From the NCBI GenBank assembly GCA_022661535.1, contig JAKULF010000010.1:1426001-1490000 (forward strand): a DNA stretch of 64,000 nt, given 5' to 3'. Source of the DNA: Eutypa lata (lineage: Eukaryota; Ascomycota; Sordariomycetes; Xylariales; Diatrypaceae). Position numbers and translations under genes: made by a program. Below the pieces are notes generated by a model. It did not search any database. It worked only from the letters and a program-made list of their open reading frames with translations, and was not told where the DNA came from. Of the stretch, positions 33,301 to 44,997 are shown one piece after another; the stretch's first letter is position 1; the number at the start of each line of letters is the position of its first letter.

Positions 33301-36300
33301 ATTAATTATAATTTATAATAAGTTTTAAATAAATTAAATTATTTTAATTAAAATAATTTAAAAATTAATTATAAGTTTTTAAAAAATTTTTAACTTAATA
33401 AAAAAGATTTAAATAACGTTATTATATAATAATTATTAATAAATTAAGCTTTTATAATAACGTAAAGTTTTAAAACTTTTATTAATAAAAAAATATAAAC
33501 ATTCGTTATTTTATTATCGAATAATATAAATAAAACGACGTTTTTAAAAGTATTATTAATTATTTAAAAAATTATATTAAATTAATTATAAAAACGATTA
33601 TTAAAAACGATATATTAATTTATTATTAATTTATTATCGTAAAATTAATATATTATTTTAAAAATAAAAATTTATATTTAACTTTTAAAATTATTTTTTA
33701 TAAAGTATAATATAAAAACGAATTTAATTTTTATTACTTAATAAAAATAAAAGCAATTAATTATTATAAACTTAATAAAAAAATAAATATTTTTAAATTA
33801 ATTAATATATTTTATAAAATATTAAATTATAATAATAATAATATAATAAATTATATCGTTTTTTAATTAAATAATAACATTATTATTAATGTTAATAATG
33901 TTATTTTTAAAAAAAAGCATTTAATTTTTTTATAATTATAATATTACGATTATAAAAAATAAAAATCGAATTTATTCGAATTTAAATTAACGTTAAAACG
34001 ACGATAAATTAATAACGTTATTAAATTATTTATTATTTAAAACTTATTCGTTTTACGATTAATTTTAATTAAAAAATTTAAAAGTAAATAAAAGCGTAAA
34101 AAATATAAACGATTAAGTTTTAAATTATTATTAATAATTATTAACGAATATATTACGAACTTTTTATTTAATATTTACTTTATAATTATTTAAAAGTAAT
34201 TTAATAAATAAGTTATTATAAGTTTATTTATTAAAAATAATTTAATTATATTTAATAATTTAATTTATAATAACGAATATATTAAAGAAATCGTAATTTA
34301 TAAAAAAAGTTTATTATTTAAAATACTTTACGATTATAATTTTCGTTTATATATTAATTATATTTAAATAAATTAATATTAATTAAAAGTTAATTTTAAA
34401 TTTTATTTAATTATAATAATATTAAAAGTTATATTAATAATTATAATTATTAAATTTTATAATTATAAATAAATAAAATATAACTTATAATAATATAAAT
34501 AATATAAAATTATAAAAAACGAATATTAATCTTTAATAAATAATAACATTTAAATAATTTATAATTTATTTATTAATTAAAAACTTTTATTTAAAAAATA
34601 AATTTATAAATTAAAAAAAAAACTTAATAATAAAATTATTCGTTATAAAATACGATAAATTATACGCGATTTTAAATAAATTAAAAAATTAAATTATACG
34701 AATATTTTCGCTTTAATTATTAAACTTATAAATTATAAAATTATTTTTATTTTTATTATAATATTAAATTTAAAATTAAAATAAATAAATATTAAAATAA
34801 CGTTTTTTTATAAATTAATTATAAAAAAAATTTATATTAAATAATTATTTAAATTTAATAATAATATAAATAAAATATATAAATTAAATAAAATACTTTA
34901 CGATTTAAAATAAACATTATAAATATAATATTATATATTAATTATATTTTTTAAAAATTAAAGTTTTAATTTATTAAAATTTAATATAAAAGTATTTTTT
35001 AAAAAATATATTTATATAACGATTTATATAAATAATTTTTTAATAATTAAATTTAATAAAAAAAAAATTATTAAATTAAAAAAAACTTTATTTAATAAAT
35101 TTAAAATATTTAATTTAAACTTTTATAATTATTATTTAAATATAAATATTATTCGTAATTATATTAATAAAATAATTTATTTTAATTAAAAAGTTTATTT
35201 CGAAAAAATTATTAAAAAATTAAATTAATAAAATATATATTTAAATATTATATTAATAATAATTAATAAAATTAACGAACTTTTTAATAATTATAAAACT
35301 TTAATAATAAACGTTAAATAATATATTAAAGTTATAAATTACTTAATATACGTTATAATAAACATTTATTTAAACATTACTTATGTCGTTTTTTATTTAA
35401 ATCGTTATATAAAAAATTTCATTATAACTTACTTTAACGCCGTTAAACGAATGTTACGTTATTTTAAAAACACGCTTAACTTTAAGCTTATTTATTAAAA
35501 TAACTTATATAACTTAATTAATTAAATCGATTTCGATTAAGCTAGTTATACGTAATTTCGCCGATTAATCGCCGGTTATATTTTTAACATTAATAACGAT
35601 ATTATTAATTAATTTTTAAAAAAGCAATTTATAATAATATTATTTTTTTATAAAGTTAAATATATAAAATAAATATAAGTTATAAAGGAAATTATTTAAT
35701 TACGTTAATTATTTAATAAACTTAACGTTATTAATAATTAAATAATTATTATAATAATTTATAATAATAATTAAAATATATTTATTTTAATTAAAAACTT
35801 ATAATTTTATATTTATATAAAATATATAAAAATATATTATTATTTTATTCGAAAAAAATAAATTAATAATAAAGTTAACTTTTAATATATATATATTTTA
35901 AATTAAATTATAAATAACTTAACGAAATTATTATTAAAAAATAAATTCGTTAATTTTAAAAAAGTTTTAAATATTTTATTTTAAAATAAATAAAAAAAAA
36001 GAAAAATAAAACTTATAAAAGTATTTTATTATTAAAATATTACTTTTTTTTTTATATTTATATTATTATTTATATTAATATTTTTTTTTATATTTTTTTT
36101 ATATTATACGTTATATTAATTTTATAATAATATTAATTTTTTAAAGTGTTTTTTAATATATTTATTATTTTTTTAAAAAATATTAAAATTTAATTTTATT
36201 TTATAAAATATATTTTTTATTTTTAAATAAAAATAAAAAAAAATTAAACTTTATATAATATATATTTAATTTATTATTTTTTTTTAAAAATTTTTTTTTT

Positions 36301-37042
36301 TTAATTATTTAAATTACATTATAATAACATTTATAATATTATTTATAATATTCGATTTATTTTTATTAAATTTTAATATATTAAATATTAATTTAAAAAG
36401 CTTTTTATAATAATTTTACGATTTAATAATTAACGATAAAAACTTATACGTTTATTTTAAAATTATATCTTTTTATAATAAATAAAATAAAATTAATTAA
36501 TAACATTATATATTAAATATTATCGTTTATAATATTTTTAAAAACTTCGTTAATTTTTTATTTAAATATAATAAAAAAACTTAAATAAACCTTTAATTAA
36601 AAATTAATAAAAAAATAAAAAAATAATATATATTCGTTATAATTATTATAAACGGCTTTTATAAGTTATATAAAAATAAATAAATTTTAATTTAAAATTA
36701 TAACTTTATATTTTATATCGCCAAAGTTAAATATTAAAAAAGCGTATTATTCGAAAAATAACGCTTTTTCGTTAAATATTTACAAAATAAACGTTATATA
36801 TTAAAAGTTAAAATTTAATATAATATCGATAATTTAAATAATAAAAAAAACGAATATTTAATACTTTTATTATATAAAGTATAAAAATAAATTAATTTAA
36901 AAGATTTTAATTATTAAAGCTTAAAAGATTTTTAATTTTAAAATTATATTAAATTTAAATTTTAAAACTTTAATAAAAAAATTAAAATAACGATAACTTT
37001 AAATCGATTATATTATAATTATTAATATAATTCGAATAAAAG

Positions 37043-37202
37043 TATTAAAATATAATAATTAATAAATTTAAATAATTAAAATGCTTTATATTTATAGTTA
37101 TATAATGCGTAAAATGTTCTTTGTTTATATATAAAGATAACTTATTTATTTAAATAATAATAATATATAATATAATCTTATAACTTATGTTTATATTTAA
37201 CA
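37043..37202 (+). repeat. 3' LTR, 160 bp, heavily RIP-mutated
   Basis: Begins TATTAAAATATAATAATT, which aligns without gaps to the left LTR as C-to-T and G-to-A changes. It ends AACA followed by the target duplication ATATA. Confidence 0.9.
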
Positions 37203-37207
37203 ATATA
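37203..37207. repeat. Target-site duplication (right), ATATA
   Basis: Matches 30169-30173. The empty site would read ...GCC-ATATA-AGCG... Confidence 0.85.
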
Positions 37208-37984
37208 AGCGTACCAAACTATCGGTAACTTGCTATGCTAGAATAAGCGCCAGTCCATGGATCTAGGCAACTACTTAGGCAGACTACGGCTTTCTCGCAA
37301 CTGGGGCAGGGCGACCATGTTGGTAGAAAGGCCTCAGCCTCATCTGATGGTATCCCCTTCGGTTAGTATTACCCCTCTTACACAATAGAAACAAAATAAA
37401 ACACTAGTATCACGGGCGACAATTTCTACACTTAATCTAGTTTTCCTTGTTTTCACTTAGCCGTGCTCGGCCGTATTAGTGAAGGACAAAGTAGTTCAAT
37501 ATTATGCCTGGGAAAGATTGCATCTCTCCCCTAACTGCTAGACATGACGTCTTGCCAGGTCACTGCTAGCTCTATGATTGGATTAGGAGGTCGTGTTTGC
37601 TGTTCATCCCAACTTGGAAACATCAACGGTGAGTTGTATCTGTTATTTGTTGATACACCAAGGCTAACTGATCTAAAATGCCCAATCATGGGAACGTTGG
37701 ATAATCGCCTCGCAGTGTTTAGGGTCCAATCGCCACGTCTGTGTTGGTTTCACGTCATATCTCCAATCACCGTACATTCTAGGATGCCTAATTTAAGTCA
37801 GTTTGTGCTTTCATCTACCATAGTCATACTGATGTATGTTTTGTATAAGAATGTCGATTTGACCCAGACTGAGTACGGTTCGTCACTATTCACTTCGTCG
37901 GCATTCATCACCCTGTTATAAATACTTTCCAAGATATATCTCTTCTAGCTCTAATATCACAAATATATCGATACTTCAAACATC
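37208..37984. other. Spacer upstream of small conserved gene
   Basis: Ordinary composition resumes exactly at the element end. The 125-codon frame at 37544 shows no domain and is not called. The promoter of the gene at 37985 should lie in the last few hundred bases. Confidence 0.4.
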
Positions 37985-38524
37985 ATGTCATACAACGTGT
38001 ACAAGGTCGCATATCTTGGAGCTCCTCGCAACCATCATGGTGTGTTTATCGAAACGCACAGTTCCGGCGACGGTTCCCTCATTCACGTCATCGGGGATAT
38101 CCAGTCCGGGATGGTGTTCGAGCAAAAGGAGGCTAAGAAACCCGAAGACTCCGCCACTTTTGTTGAAAGGACGTTTCTCGGCACTATTTCAACTAGCGAT
38201 TATCAGCGCGTAGTTGAAACTTGCAGGAAAATTCCGCCTCCAAAGAAGCAGTTCAACGGCGGAAAACGACTTTACAAGAAGGAACCCTTGCGTCGCTGTC
38301 AGGAGTGGACCGACGAGGCGGTACAAGCTCTGTTCTCACGTGGATTACTGCAGGACAGAGCATCAACTGCTTCTTCTATTGCCGCAGCCAGTAAATACTG
38401 GGAGTGGAGCGAGGTCTACAAGAAATGGTATCACGATAATGGCGACGGCACATTTGAGTGGTCTGAATCAAGTGCTGCTTCTGGGGCTGAAGACAAGGGG
38501 AAAGGAAAGGGGAGTGGGAGCTAG
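37985..38524 (+). CDS. Conserved fungal protein (DUF6914-like)
   Basis: Single-exon, 179 residues. The first 125 residues fit a small fungal family seen widely in Pezizomycotina: VYKVAYLGAPRNHHGVF at the start, SLIHVIGDIQSGM, then the core PPPKKQFNGGKRLY followed by KEPLRRCQEWTDEAV. The His-bearing start, the central Gly residues and the Cys-Gln-Glu-Trp box suggest a compact enzyme-like or binding fold, but the family has no assigned function. The C-terminus adds WEWSEVYKKWYHDN with an aromatic repeat, then a Gly/Lys tail. The start is well placed (CATCATGTC). Its neighbours (retroelement, APH-like kinase) give no clue to its role. Confidence 0.75.
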   Translation: MSYNVYKVAYLGAPRNHHGVFIETHSSGDGSLIHVIGDIQSGMVFEQKEAKKPEDSATFVERTFLGTISTSDYQRVVETCRKIPPPKKQFNGGKRLYKKEPLRRCQEWTDEAVQALFSRGLLQDRASTASSIAAASKYWEWSEVYKKWYHDNGDGTFEWSESSAASGAEDKGKGKGSGS

Positions 38525-39412
38525 CCATTCTACATGTCAGAAGCACTATCCAGCCTAGCCGAAAATAAAAATGCAAATATACAAAGCTAGCATTTTCTAT
38601 CGATATATATATAGCTAATATAATCGAGCTCTTTTTTCGGCCTTATAAACCAAGTATTAGTTTGCTCGTGCATAAGATATGATTCTCGTACATAAAAGTT
38701 TGAGCGTCAAACATAACATGATACGGCAAAAAAGACTGCACCATAAGAGAAGTCTAATCCTTCAACGATGTGTATATCCTTATTATCGATTCCTAAGACC
38801 GCACTACTAAATCACGCGAAATCCGACATATGGAAAATTCTTGATTTGCCATGCTTCTATCTCATTTCTGTTTCATATGAGATACATAGTTACAATATTA
38901 CGCTATTCCAATGAAGCGATGATGTTGCCTTGATTCAAGACTCGATTAAATAGACGGTTGCCTTAGGAATTACTACCACGCTTGAAGTTATAATGTAATC
39001 TTTATTTACTATTTTACATTCCATTGGGCTATACTTACTATTTAATTGGATCAATTGGTTATTCTAGACTTTCTAGGTAACTCCCAACGATGCTATGGAA
39101 CATTTATGGATGATTTTTACAGGAGTTAGTGCTCTAGAGGATTTGAGCACTATTAAATTAGCGTTGGGTTGCAGCGCTCGGACCACATATTACCAACCAG
39201 TACAAAGAACCTCATCCCACCCAAATTTATTGTTGGTTTCACCGCGTCGTCATTAGTTAGTAGGTGGTTCTCGCGATCTTGTGGAAAATACATTAATTTG
39301 ATTTTTGACAAGTCATTTATTGGTCCTATAAGCCTAAGTTGTATCTATATATCGCGATACGTCACGCGATATACGGAACACCGAAAAATTACTCAATCTA
39401 CATACCAACACC
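38525..39412. other. Gene-free spacer
   Basis: AT-leaning sequence without a supported gene. The frame 39169-39450 overlaps the start of the next gene in another frame and is not coding. Confidence 0.45.
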
Positions 39413-40282
39413 ATGGTCGGACCATACCAGTTACCTTATTATGTCGCTGAATCCCAACTCCCAGCCCCACTACCTGAACCTGAAGAGATCGCGAAATTCG
39501 GGGAGGTCATTCAAGACCAGACAGGTCGACGGATCGTTAATTTCAAGAACTGCTACATTATCAAGTTTGGTGCAAATGTTAGCCTCACGGAGGGCATGAA
39601 TATGCTCTACATGCATGAAGCCTGTTGCGAGGTTTCTATACCTAAGGTGTTCGCTATCTATCCTCGAACTCACCCCGCGGGGCATAGCATCGGGTATATA
39701 ATTATGGAATATATTGTTGGCAAGAGACTTGATACCATATGGCCTCAATTAGACCCGCCTGAAAAAAATCGGATATCAGATCATCTACGGGGTTACTTCG
39801 ACACCTTGCGAAGCCTCCTCTCGCCTGGATACTTTGGGTGCATTGGTAAACGGCCCTTTGAGGACTCCATGTTCTGGACCGCGCCAGAAAGCAATATCGA
39901 AGAAGGGCTGATCAACGGGCCATTCGATTCCGAGGAACAATTAAACAATGCGTTGGTAGAGAAGCACATCTACAATAGTAGTCTCAGACAGAAGACCCAA
40001 TTTTATAGTCGTGTGCTTCCGATGGTTCTGCAAGGTCATAAACCAGTATTTACTCACGGGGACTTTCAGAAGAAGAATGTCGTTATCGCAGAGAATGGAA
40101 CTCCGGTGCTAATTGATTGGGAGACGGCCGGTTGGTTTCCTGAATATTGGGAATATGCGTTGTCTATGTTTGCCTGCGGTGCTTGGGAGGATGATTGGCA
40201 TGCGTATGTTGCAAAAATCCTAGATGAGTACCCAAACGAGTTCGCATGGTTCGACATGCTCAGAAGAGAACTGTGGTCTTGA
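39413..40282 (+). CDS. APH-family small-molecule kinase-like protein
   Basis: Single exon, 289 residues, start in good context (CACCATGG). It has the aminoglycoside-phosphotransferase/choline-kinase fold signatures: IIKFGANVSLTEG then EACCEVSIPKVFAIY in the N-lobe, the hinge IIMEYIVGKRLDTIW, the catalytic loop VFTHGDFQKKNVVI (His-Gly-Asp, with Asn six residues on) and the metal-binding VLIDWETAGWFPEYWEY. Fungi carry many such genes; few have known substrates, and the natural one is rarely an aminoglycoside. All catalytic residues look intact. It ends 154 bp from the convergent phenol-hydroxylase-like gene; a functional link is unknown. Confidence 0.9.
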   Translation: MVGPYQLPYYVAESQLPAPLPEPEEIAKFGEVIQDQTGRRIVNFKNCYIIKFGANVSLTEGMNMLYMHEACCEVSIPKVFAIYPRTHPAGHSIGYIIMEYIVGKRLDTIWPQLDPPEKNRISDHLRGYFDTLRSLLSPGYFGCIGKRPFEDSMFWTAPESNIEEGLINGPFDSEEQLNNALVEKHIYNSSLRQKTQFYSRVLPMVLQGHKPVFTHGDFQKKNVVIAENGTPVLIDWETAGWFPEYWEYALSMFACGAWEDDWHAYVAKILDEYPNEFAWFDMLRRELWS

Positions 40283-40436
40283 GCGGAAGAACGAGGCTGC
40301 TGCCTACTATTTGCATATCTGTCGAACTAACAATACCATTTCTATCACACACATCCTGAATTGACTTGTGTTTCCCTACTGATCAAACACCGATTGAGGC
40401 CTCCCCTAGTGTATAAACTATGGCATAACACCAGGC

Positions 40437-41821
40437 CTAGGACGCGGCTAACTCATCTGCTAAGGCCCTCATGTTGGTCGGCCAGGTCTCAAAAAAGTGT
40501 TTGCCATATTTTGCCATACCGGCAGGGTTCTCTTTAAGCAACCGGATGAGCCAGTCGTCCCCGAGTTCTTCAGGCTTAACAGCGAGGCGCAGCTTGTTGG
40601 CGGTCGATACGGGACTAGTAAAGAACTGGAATACCCGCATACGCTCGGCAGAATATACGTTCAGCAAATCAAGAGACTTCCCCTCGTTGATGATGAGCTC
40701 GAGCGTGTCCGCCGCCGCTTCGGCGTCGAGCAGGCCGGTCGTTAGACCCATGCCGCCTATGGGCTAATCCAGGAGATGTCATGTCAGTGATATGCAGAAG
40801 AAAAAGAAGAAGAAAAGGGTACGAGGCCAGGGGTTGCACGTACATTGTTTAGGTGGGCCGCATCTCCCGCCAATATACATCGGCCGCGACGGAAAGTCGT
40901 AGCACAGAGCTGGTGGATCCTATACAGCGTTGCCCGGAGGACCTCGACGTCGAGCGGCCGCGGACCCGGCGCCATCATCTCGAGGACCTCGCGAACGCTC
41001 TCTTCCGACGTAACCTCCTCGTCGGAGCGCGTATCGTCCGGGCTCAGGGCACCTGCGCATCTGTACGCGCTCTTCTTCCCTGGGACGTATGGGTCTAGGG
41101 GTGTGACGACGCCCCAGTGAATCGGATCGACGATGAACGCCGTGGGGGCCACGTGTTCGCGCTCCGGCGGAGCCTCGAGCATGCAGTCCACGGCCAGGAT
41201 GCGATCTTTCCAGGTGTGGCCTTTGAAAGGGATGTTGAGCAGCTTGCGGGTGGCGGACCGCCCCCCGTCGGCGCCGACGAGGAAAGATGCCTGGTGGGTT
41301 TCCTGGGCACCCGTGTCGGTCCTCGTGAAAGTAGCCGTGACGGAGTCGCCGTGATCCTCGATGCCGGTCAGCCCGGTGTTGAAATAGACCTTGACCAGGC
41401 CGGTGGCGGTCGCCTCCGCGAGGATGAGCTTCGCGAGTTTGGCCTGGGGAAGGACAACCGAGGGGGTCCTCCCAATAAGGGTGGTCGGGTCGCTGGGGAA
41501 CGCAGCCTGCGCCATGATGTCGCCTAACTTCTTCCCGCCTTTCCCGTCATCCTCCAGCGGCTTCCTCCAACATGCGCCGTTAGATACAAAGCCCATGTCG
41601 ATGGCTTTCTGCAGGATATTTGCCCTTTGTAGAGCCAGTATGGTGGCGCCATAATACCCTGCAGCACGGGGCGCACTGCTCAGTGCTTCCTCCTTCTCCA
41701 TCACGCTTACCGATATTCCTGCTTGCGCCAACCGCAGCGCAATGAACAGCCCTACTGGCCCCGCTCCTACGACAATAACGCTCCTCGAAGCCTCTCCGTT
41801 CTTCAGCGTGTGGGGTGCCAT
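40437..41821 (-). CDS. FAD monooxygenase, phenol hydroxylase/TfdB-like
   Basis: Exons 41821-40844 and 40763-40437 splice to 434 residues with an 80-bp intron. The FAD-binding VIVVGAGPVGLFIALRLA lies at 15-32, VGADGGRSATRKLL is the DG motif, and GRCILAGDAAH joins across the intron to LNNPIGGMGLTTGLLDA, giving the canonical GD motif. At 434 residues it lacks the C-terminal thioredoxin-like domain of full phenol hydroxylases, so it is closer to short PheA/TfdB relatives in fungal metabolite clusters. Expected reaction: NAD(P)H- and O2-dependent hydroxylation of a phenol or polyketide-like ring. Coding DNA is GC-rich. A Zn2Cys6 regulator lies 1 kb upstream on the same strand and may control it. 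Confidence 0.92.
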
Positions 41822-42862
41822 CTCTTCTTGTTCGATTTAGAATATATATCACAAAAGCTTAGCGATATCTTGGTAACATATTGAAAACGAGTGTTGGCGA
41901 GGGATGGCGATCGCGCAAATATATACACAGAAGCCTCTGGAAAGAAGTGGGCTTCAGATCCTCATCAACATCTTATGGTGTTCTTGATACTGAGCGGTCT
42001 GAACTCGTGCATACCTGTGATAGGTGTGTAGATGTTAGTAAAGCCCGACCATTCCAGCGGTGGGGGTGGCCGCCTCCGGATGGATTACGCCAGTAGGAAG
42101 TCAGTAAGATCAATTCAGGGGTTGAATCCGGGAATAGCTTGATCGGGTTCTTGATCAGCATAGCTGCTGCAGCTGAAGACCACTGGCAAGATTACGTTAC
42201 ATTGATAATATTCAGTTGTGGAGGCCGGATCGGATGCTTCCCTAACCCCGGTGAGGGCTGCATTGCATGTTTTTGATGAGCGTATAACGAGATGAAAGTA
42301 TGACTTTCAAGGCATTGTTATGATCGTCTTCAGGGGTATCACTTAGACTCGATTAAAGGGTTTTATTCAAGTGATTCATAAGTGAGGAGTCGTAATGTGC
42401 GCGTGGGGAAAGTCTAGAGAAGAGAGAGACCCGCATGTCGGTGCGAGCACAACGCCGACGGAAACGAAATCCTACACAAGTCGGCCGAACTTGAATTATA
42501 CTATCGAGTGTTTGGATTTGTCATAAAGGCACGAGAACTCCGGGTCTTGCCTCCCGGAGTTAACAAGTGCCGTGGACCACATGATGTTAAGGTTTCGAAC
42601 CCCTTAAGGCTTAAATCCCTATAACAATTTACAAATATAGTGCGTGCGACTATGGATGTTTCCTATTTCTTTATTCCTTAACAGTCCACAATTGGTTTAG
42701 TTGGTATTTTAGACTCCTACGGATAGAAATTTGGGCTACTCCTAAACACTGACGAAAACAACGTCAATATGAATGGTCGTGAGGTCGTGGTGATTTACAC
42801 CCATGCAGGATTTTATGTTAACCACGTTGCTACAGGGGTATGGGCTATCTTGGCTTCTCCTG
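41822..42862. promoter_or_regulatory. Upstream region of the monooxygenase
   Basis: 1 kb spacer between the end of a regulator gene and the start of the monooxygenase, both on the - strand. An inverted CGGAG/CTCCG pair is visible near 42540-42560 (GAACTCCGGG...CCCGGAGTT). Such CGG-containing inverted repeats are typical of Zn2Cys6 binding sites, but no binding is shown. Confidence 0.35.
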
Positions 42863-44318
42863 TTATGCACCAGTCGCATAGCTACCAACCATGGCATAGA
42901 CAGCCCAGTGATCTATGTCCGGCCCCGTTTCCAACATGCTAGCAATGTCCTTTGCTACCCTAATGTGGCCAATATCAGCTATTCTCTTCACGGTGTGTCG
43001 AATCCAGATTCGCATAGACTGGTCCGACGTAACTTGAGCGACGGTGTATAGGGATGGTAGAAGAGTGTGGCACTGAAGTCTTTGTAGAAATGAATAAGGA
43101 ACCTCGTTCTCTATCCGGGCTCCCGGCAGAAGGAATTGAGGTACTGTAGCACAGATCTGTCGTGCTATCTCATCCAAAATTTCGGAGGGATTCAATCCCT
43201 CATTGTCTGAGCTGTGTTTGTTAGCTATCATGGTCATTTCTAGGCGCATTACTCGGATGACGTTCCAGAGCTGGGTGGCGAAGTGGTCTGGGTAGACATC
43301 ATAGTAGCGACCAAAAACATGCGGATTGTTCTCGGGAGTAAACACCCGACGGGGCTTCCACGAGGAAGGCAATTCCTGTTCCAAGTCGGCCAATAGGCAA
43401 CTAAGCTCTCTCGCCCTTTCAATAGTAGCCTTAGGCAATTGGCTGGCTTTAGCATGTACAATCTCAGCTCGCAAGTTGGCGACTTTGGCAAAGATCGCAA
43501 AGAAGCTCCATTGTGGATCAGAAATGAACGGATCAAGTGTTCTCCGTAGATCCATTACATGTCCTGGAATTGAGATTCCGGCTAAGCAGCAACTGATTAT
43601 CAGCGTCATTATGGCACGACTGGCGAGTTGGCGGGAGATGGGACTCGAGATATTCCTATCCCCGCGTGTTCTGGCCAGTGACATGGCTCCTTGTACGTGG
43701 CTCATCCACGAAGTTAAGCTTTGGGGATCGGGGTTGACTATCTTCTCGTAGTGGTCAAGTAGCAGCACGGATTGGAGAGTCTCATCGGTTGCCGAGATCT
43801 GCGGATCATGCAGGGCCTGGCCTAATCGCTGAATAGCCACTACGTACTTCTCCTTGGCCATACGCATAAGCTTCGTGCTATTGAATTGCGAACCCATAAA
43901 AGCCAGGCTGATTGCATCAACGGCAGCATAAAAGTGCCCCAGAGCCGAAGCCCGAGCATAGAGGGGGGCTAGGGAACCGCAGTTGTGTGACAACCCATCG
44001 ACGTAGACAGAGAAAAATGCATGGCGCGAGCAGACATCCCATCCCACTTCTAGTCCGGCAGGGTTTAGCGTCTGTCGTGCTACAGCTTTCTGCTTAGTTG
44101 CATGCGTTTCGTCCCGGAAGACTAGCTCATTAAGGTTGCGGTATCCATGGCATCTGATCTTGACCCTGTTGCACTGGCTGCAACCCTCAACCCGCAGATC
44201 GCACTATAAATCTTAATTCAAGGTTCTAGTAAAGCCGGCAGACAGGGCTTACACATACTCGGAGTTTTCTTTTCCTGCAGGGAAGGCAATCCCTGGAAGG
44301 GCGGCCACGGTTGACCAT
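42863..44318 (-). CDS. Zn2Cys6 transcription factor
   Basis: Exons 44318-44259 and 44203-42863 splice to 466 residues; the 55-bp intron interrupts the zinc cluster between Arg20 and Cys21. The cluster reads C11-x2-C14-x6-C21-x6-C28-x2-C31-x6-C38 with the basic RKRKLR. The remaining 400 residues form an all-helical region typical of the fungal-specific regulator domain (LDHYEKIVNPDP, a segment common to this subgroup, appears about one third along). The protein should bind DNA in the nucleus as a dimer. It lies downstream-adjacent to nothing on its own strand except the monooxygenase at 40437-41821, a plausible target, and it is divergent from a BTB-like gene. Confidence 0.92.
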
Positions 44319-44997
44319 GACATCAATTTGTAAGTATCTCCTCTGTACACGGTATAGTATGTACTGGAACACCAAACAGGTAGCACTAGAATATCCAATG
44401 ATAATAACGTTGCTTTCAATACCTCTTAGCTGAGATAGTGAAGAAGTCAAATGTATTTCCTGACTTTAAGCTGTTCGGGAGATCGCGTGCTCCCACCCAC
44501 ACTACCTCGGGGTCGTGTAAGATGCGAAGTCCGCTCCTCTGATCTAACCCCGGAACGCTAACCGTATTCGGTTAGATATTTCTCCACTTACCCGGCCCCG
44601 GACCGATTCTTAGGCCTTCTCAGTTAACCCTTCCCATCCCACCATGTTATAGGCCTGCAAGGAAACCAACGTGTTCCTTCTTAAGCAGCCAAAGCTAAAG
44701 CATACGGGGTGTCGTACGGGGTGTCGGTAGTGCGGCTGCGGGGAATAAGGCTCTCGCTAAGAGCACCAGGCCGCCGTAGGGGTCTCGCTCTCTTCGGCAC
44801 TCTCTTCAGCAGCGAGGTATTGACGGCGGTGAAGTGAGCCAATTCTGCAAGGCCGCTCCTGCAAGAGTGATATCTCTTGGGTGGGTTTTGAGTCATAACT
44901 CGCGTACGACAACAACTCGAAATCTTAGCAACAATTACTTAAATCAGGAATATTCTAAGAATATTAGAAATCATTGTTACAACTCAGGAGGTGGCTA
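44319..44997. promoter_or_regulatory. Divergent promoter, regulator and BTB-like gene
   Basis: 679-bp spacer between head-to-head genes. No clear element. A 5' exon of the BTB-like gene could be hidden here. Confidence 0.35.

Larger units (their letters stand above)
30174..37202 (+). mobile_element. RIP-destroyed LTR retrotransposon
   Basis: The element is 7,029 bp with two 160-bp direct repeats at its ends and a 5-bp target duplication. The LTRs start TG and end CA; RIP has turned the right start into TA and the left end into TA. The interior is almost pure A/T. Remaining C residues are mainly in CpG or CpT, with CpA/TpG nearly absent, as RIP predicts. No gag-pol frame survives; the longest frame (65 codons at 32219-32416) is meaningless. 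The purine tract CGAATAAAAG just before the right LTR fits a polypurine tract and suggests + orientation. Size fits Gypsy or Copia elements, but the superfamily cannot be read without undoing the mutations computationally. Confidence 0.92.

Noticed and set aside
30290..37200. AT-rich block as a mitochondrial insertion, centromere fragment or unknown gene island
   Set aside because: Matching terminal repeats and a target-site duplication show a single retroelement; the composition is explained by RIP.
37544..37921. 125-codon + strand frame
   Set aside because: No recognisable domain or conserved pattern, ends just before the promoter of the next gene.
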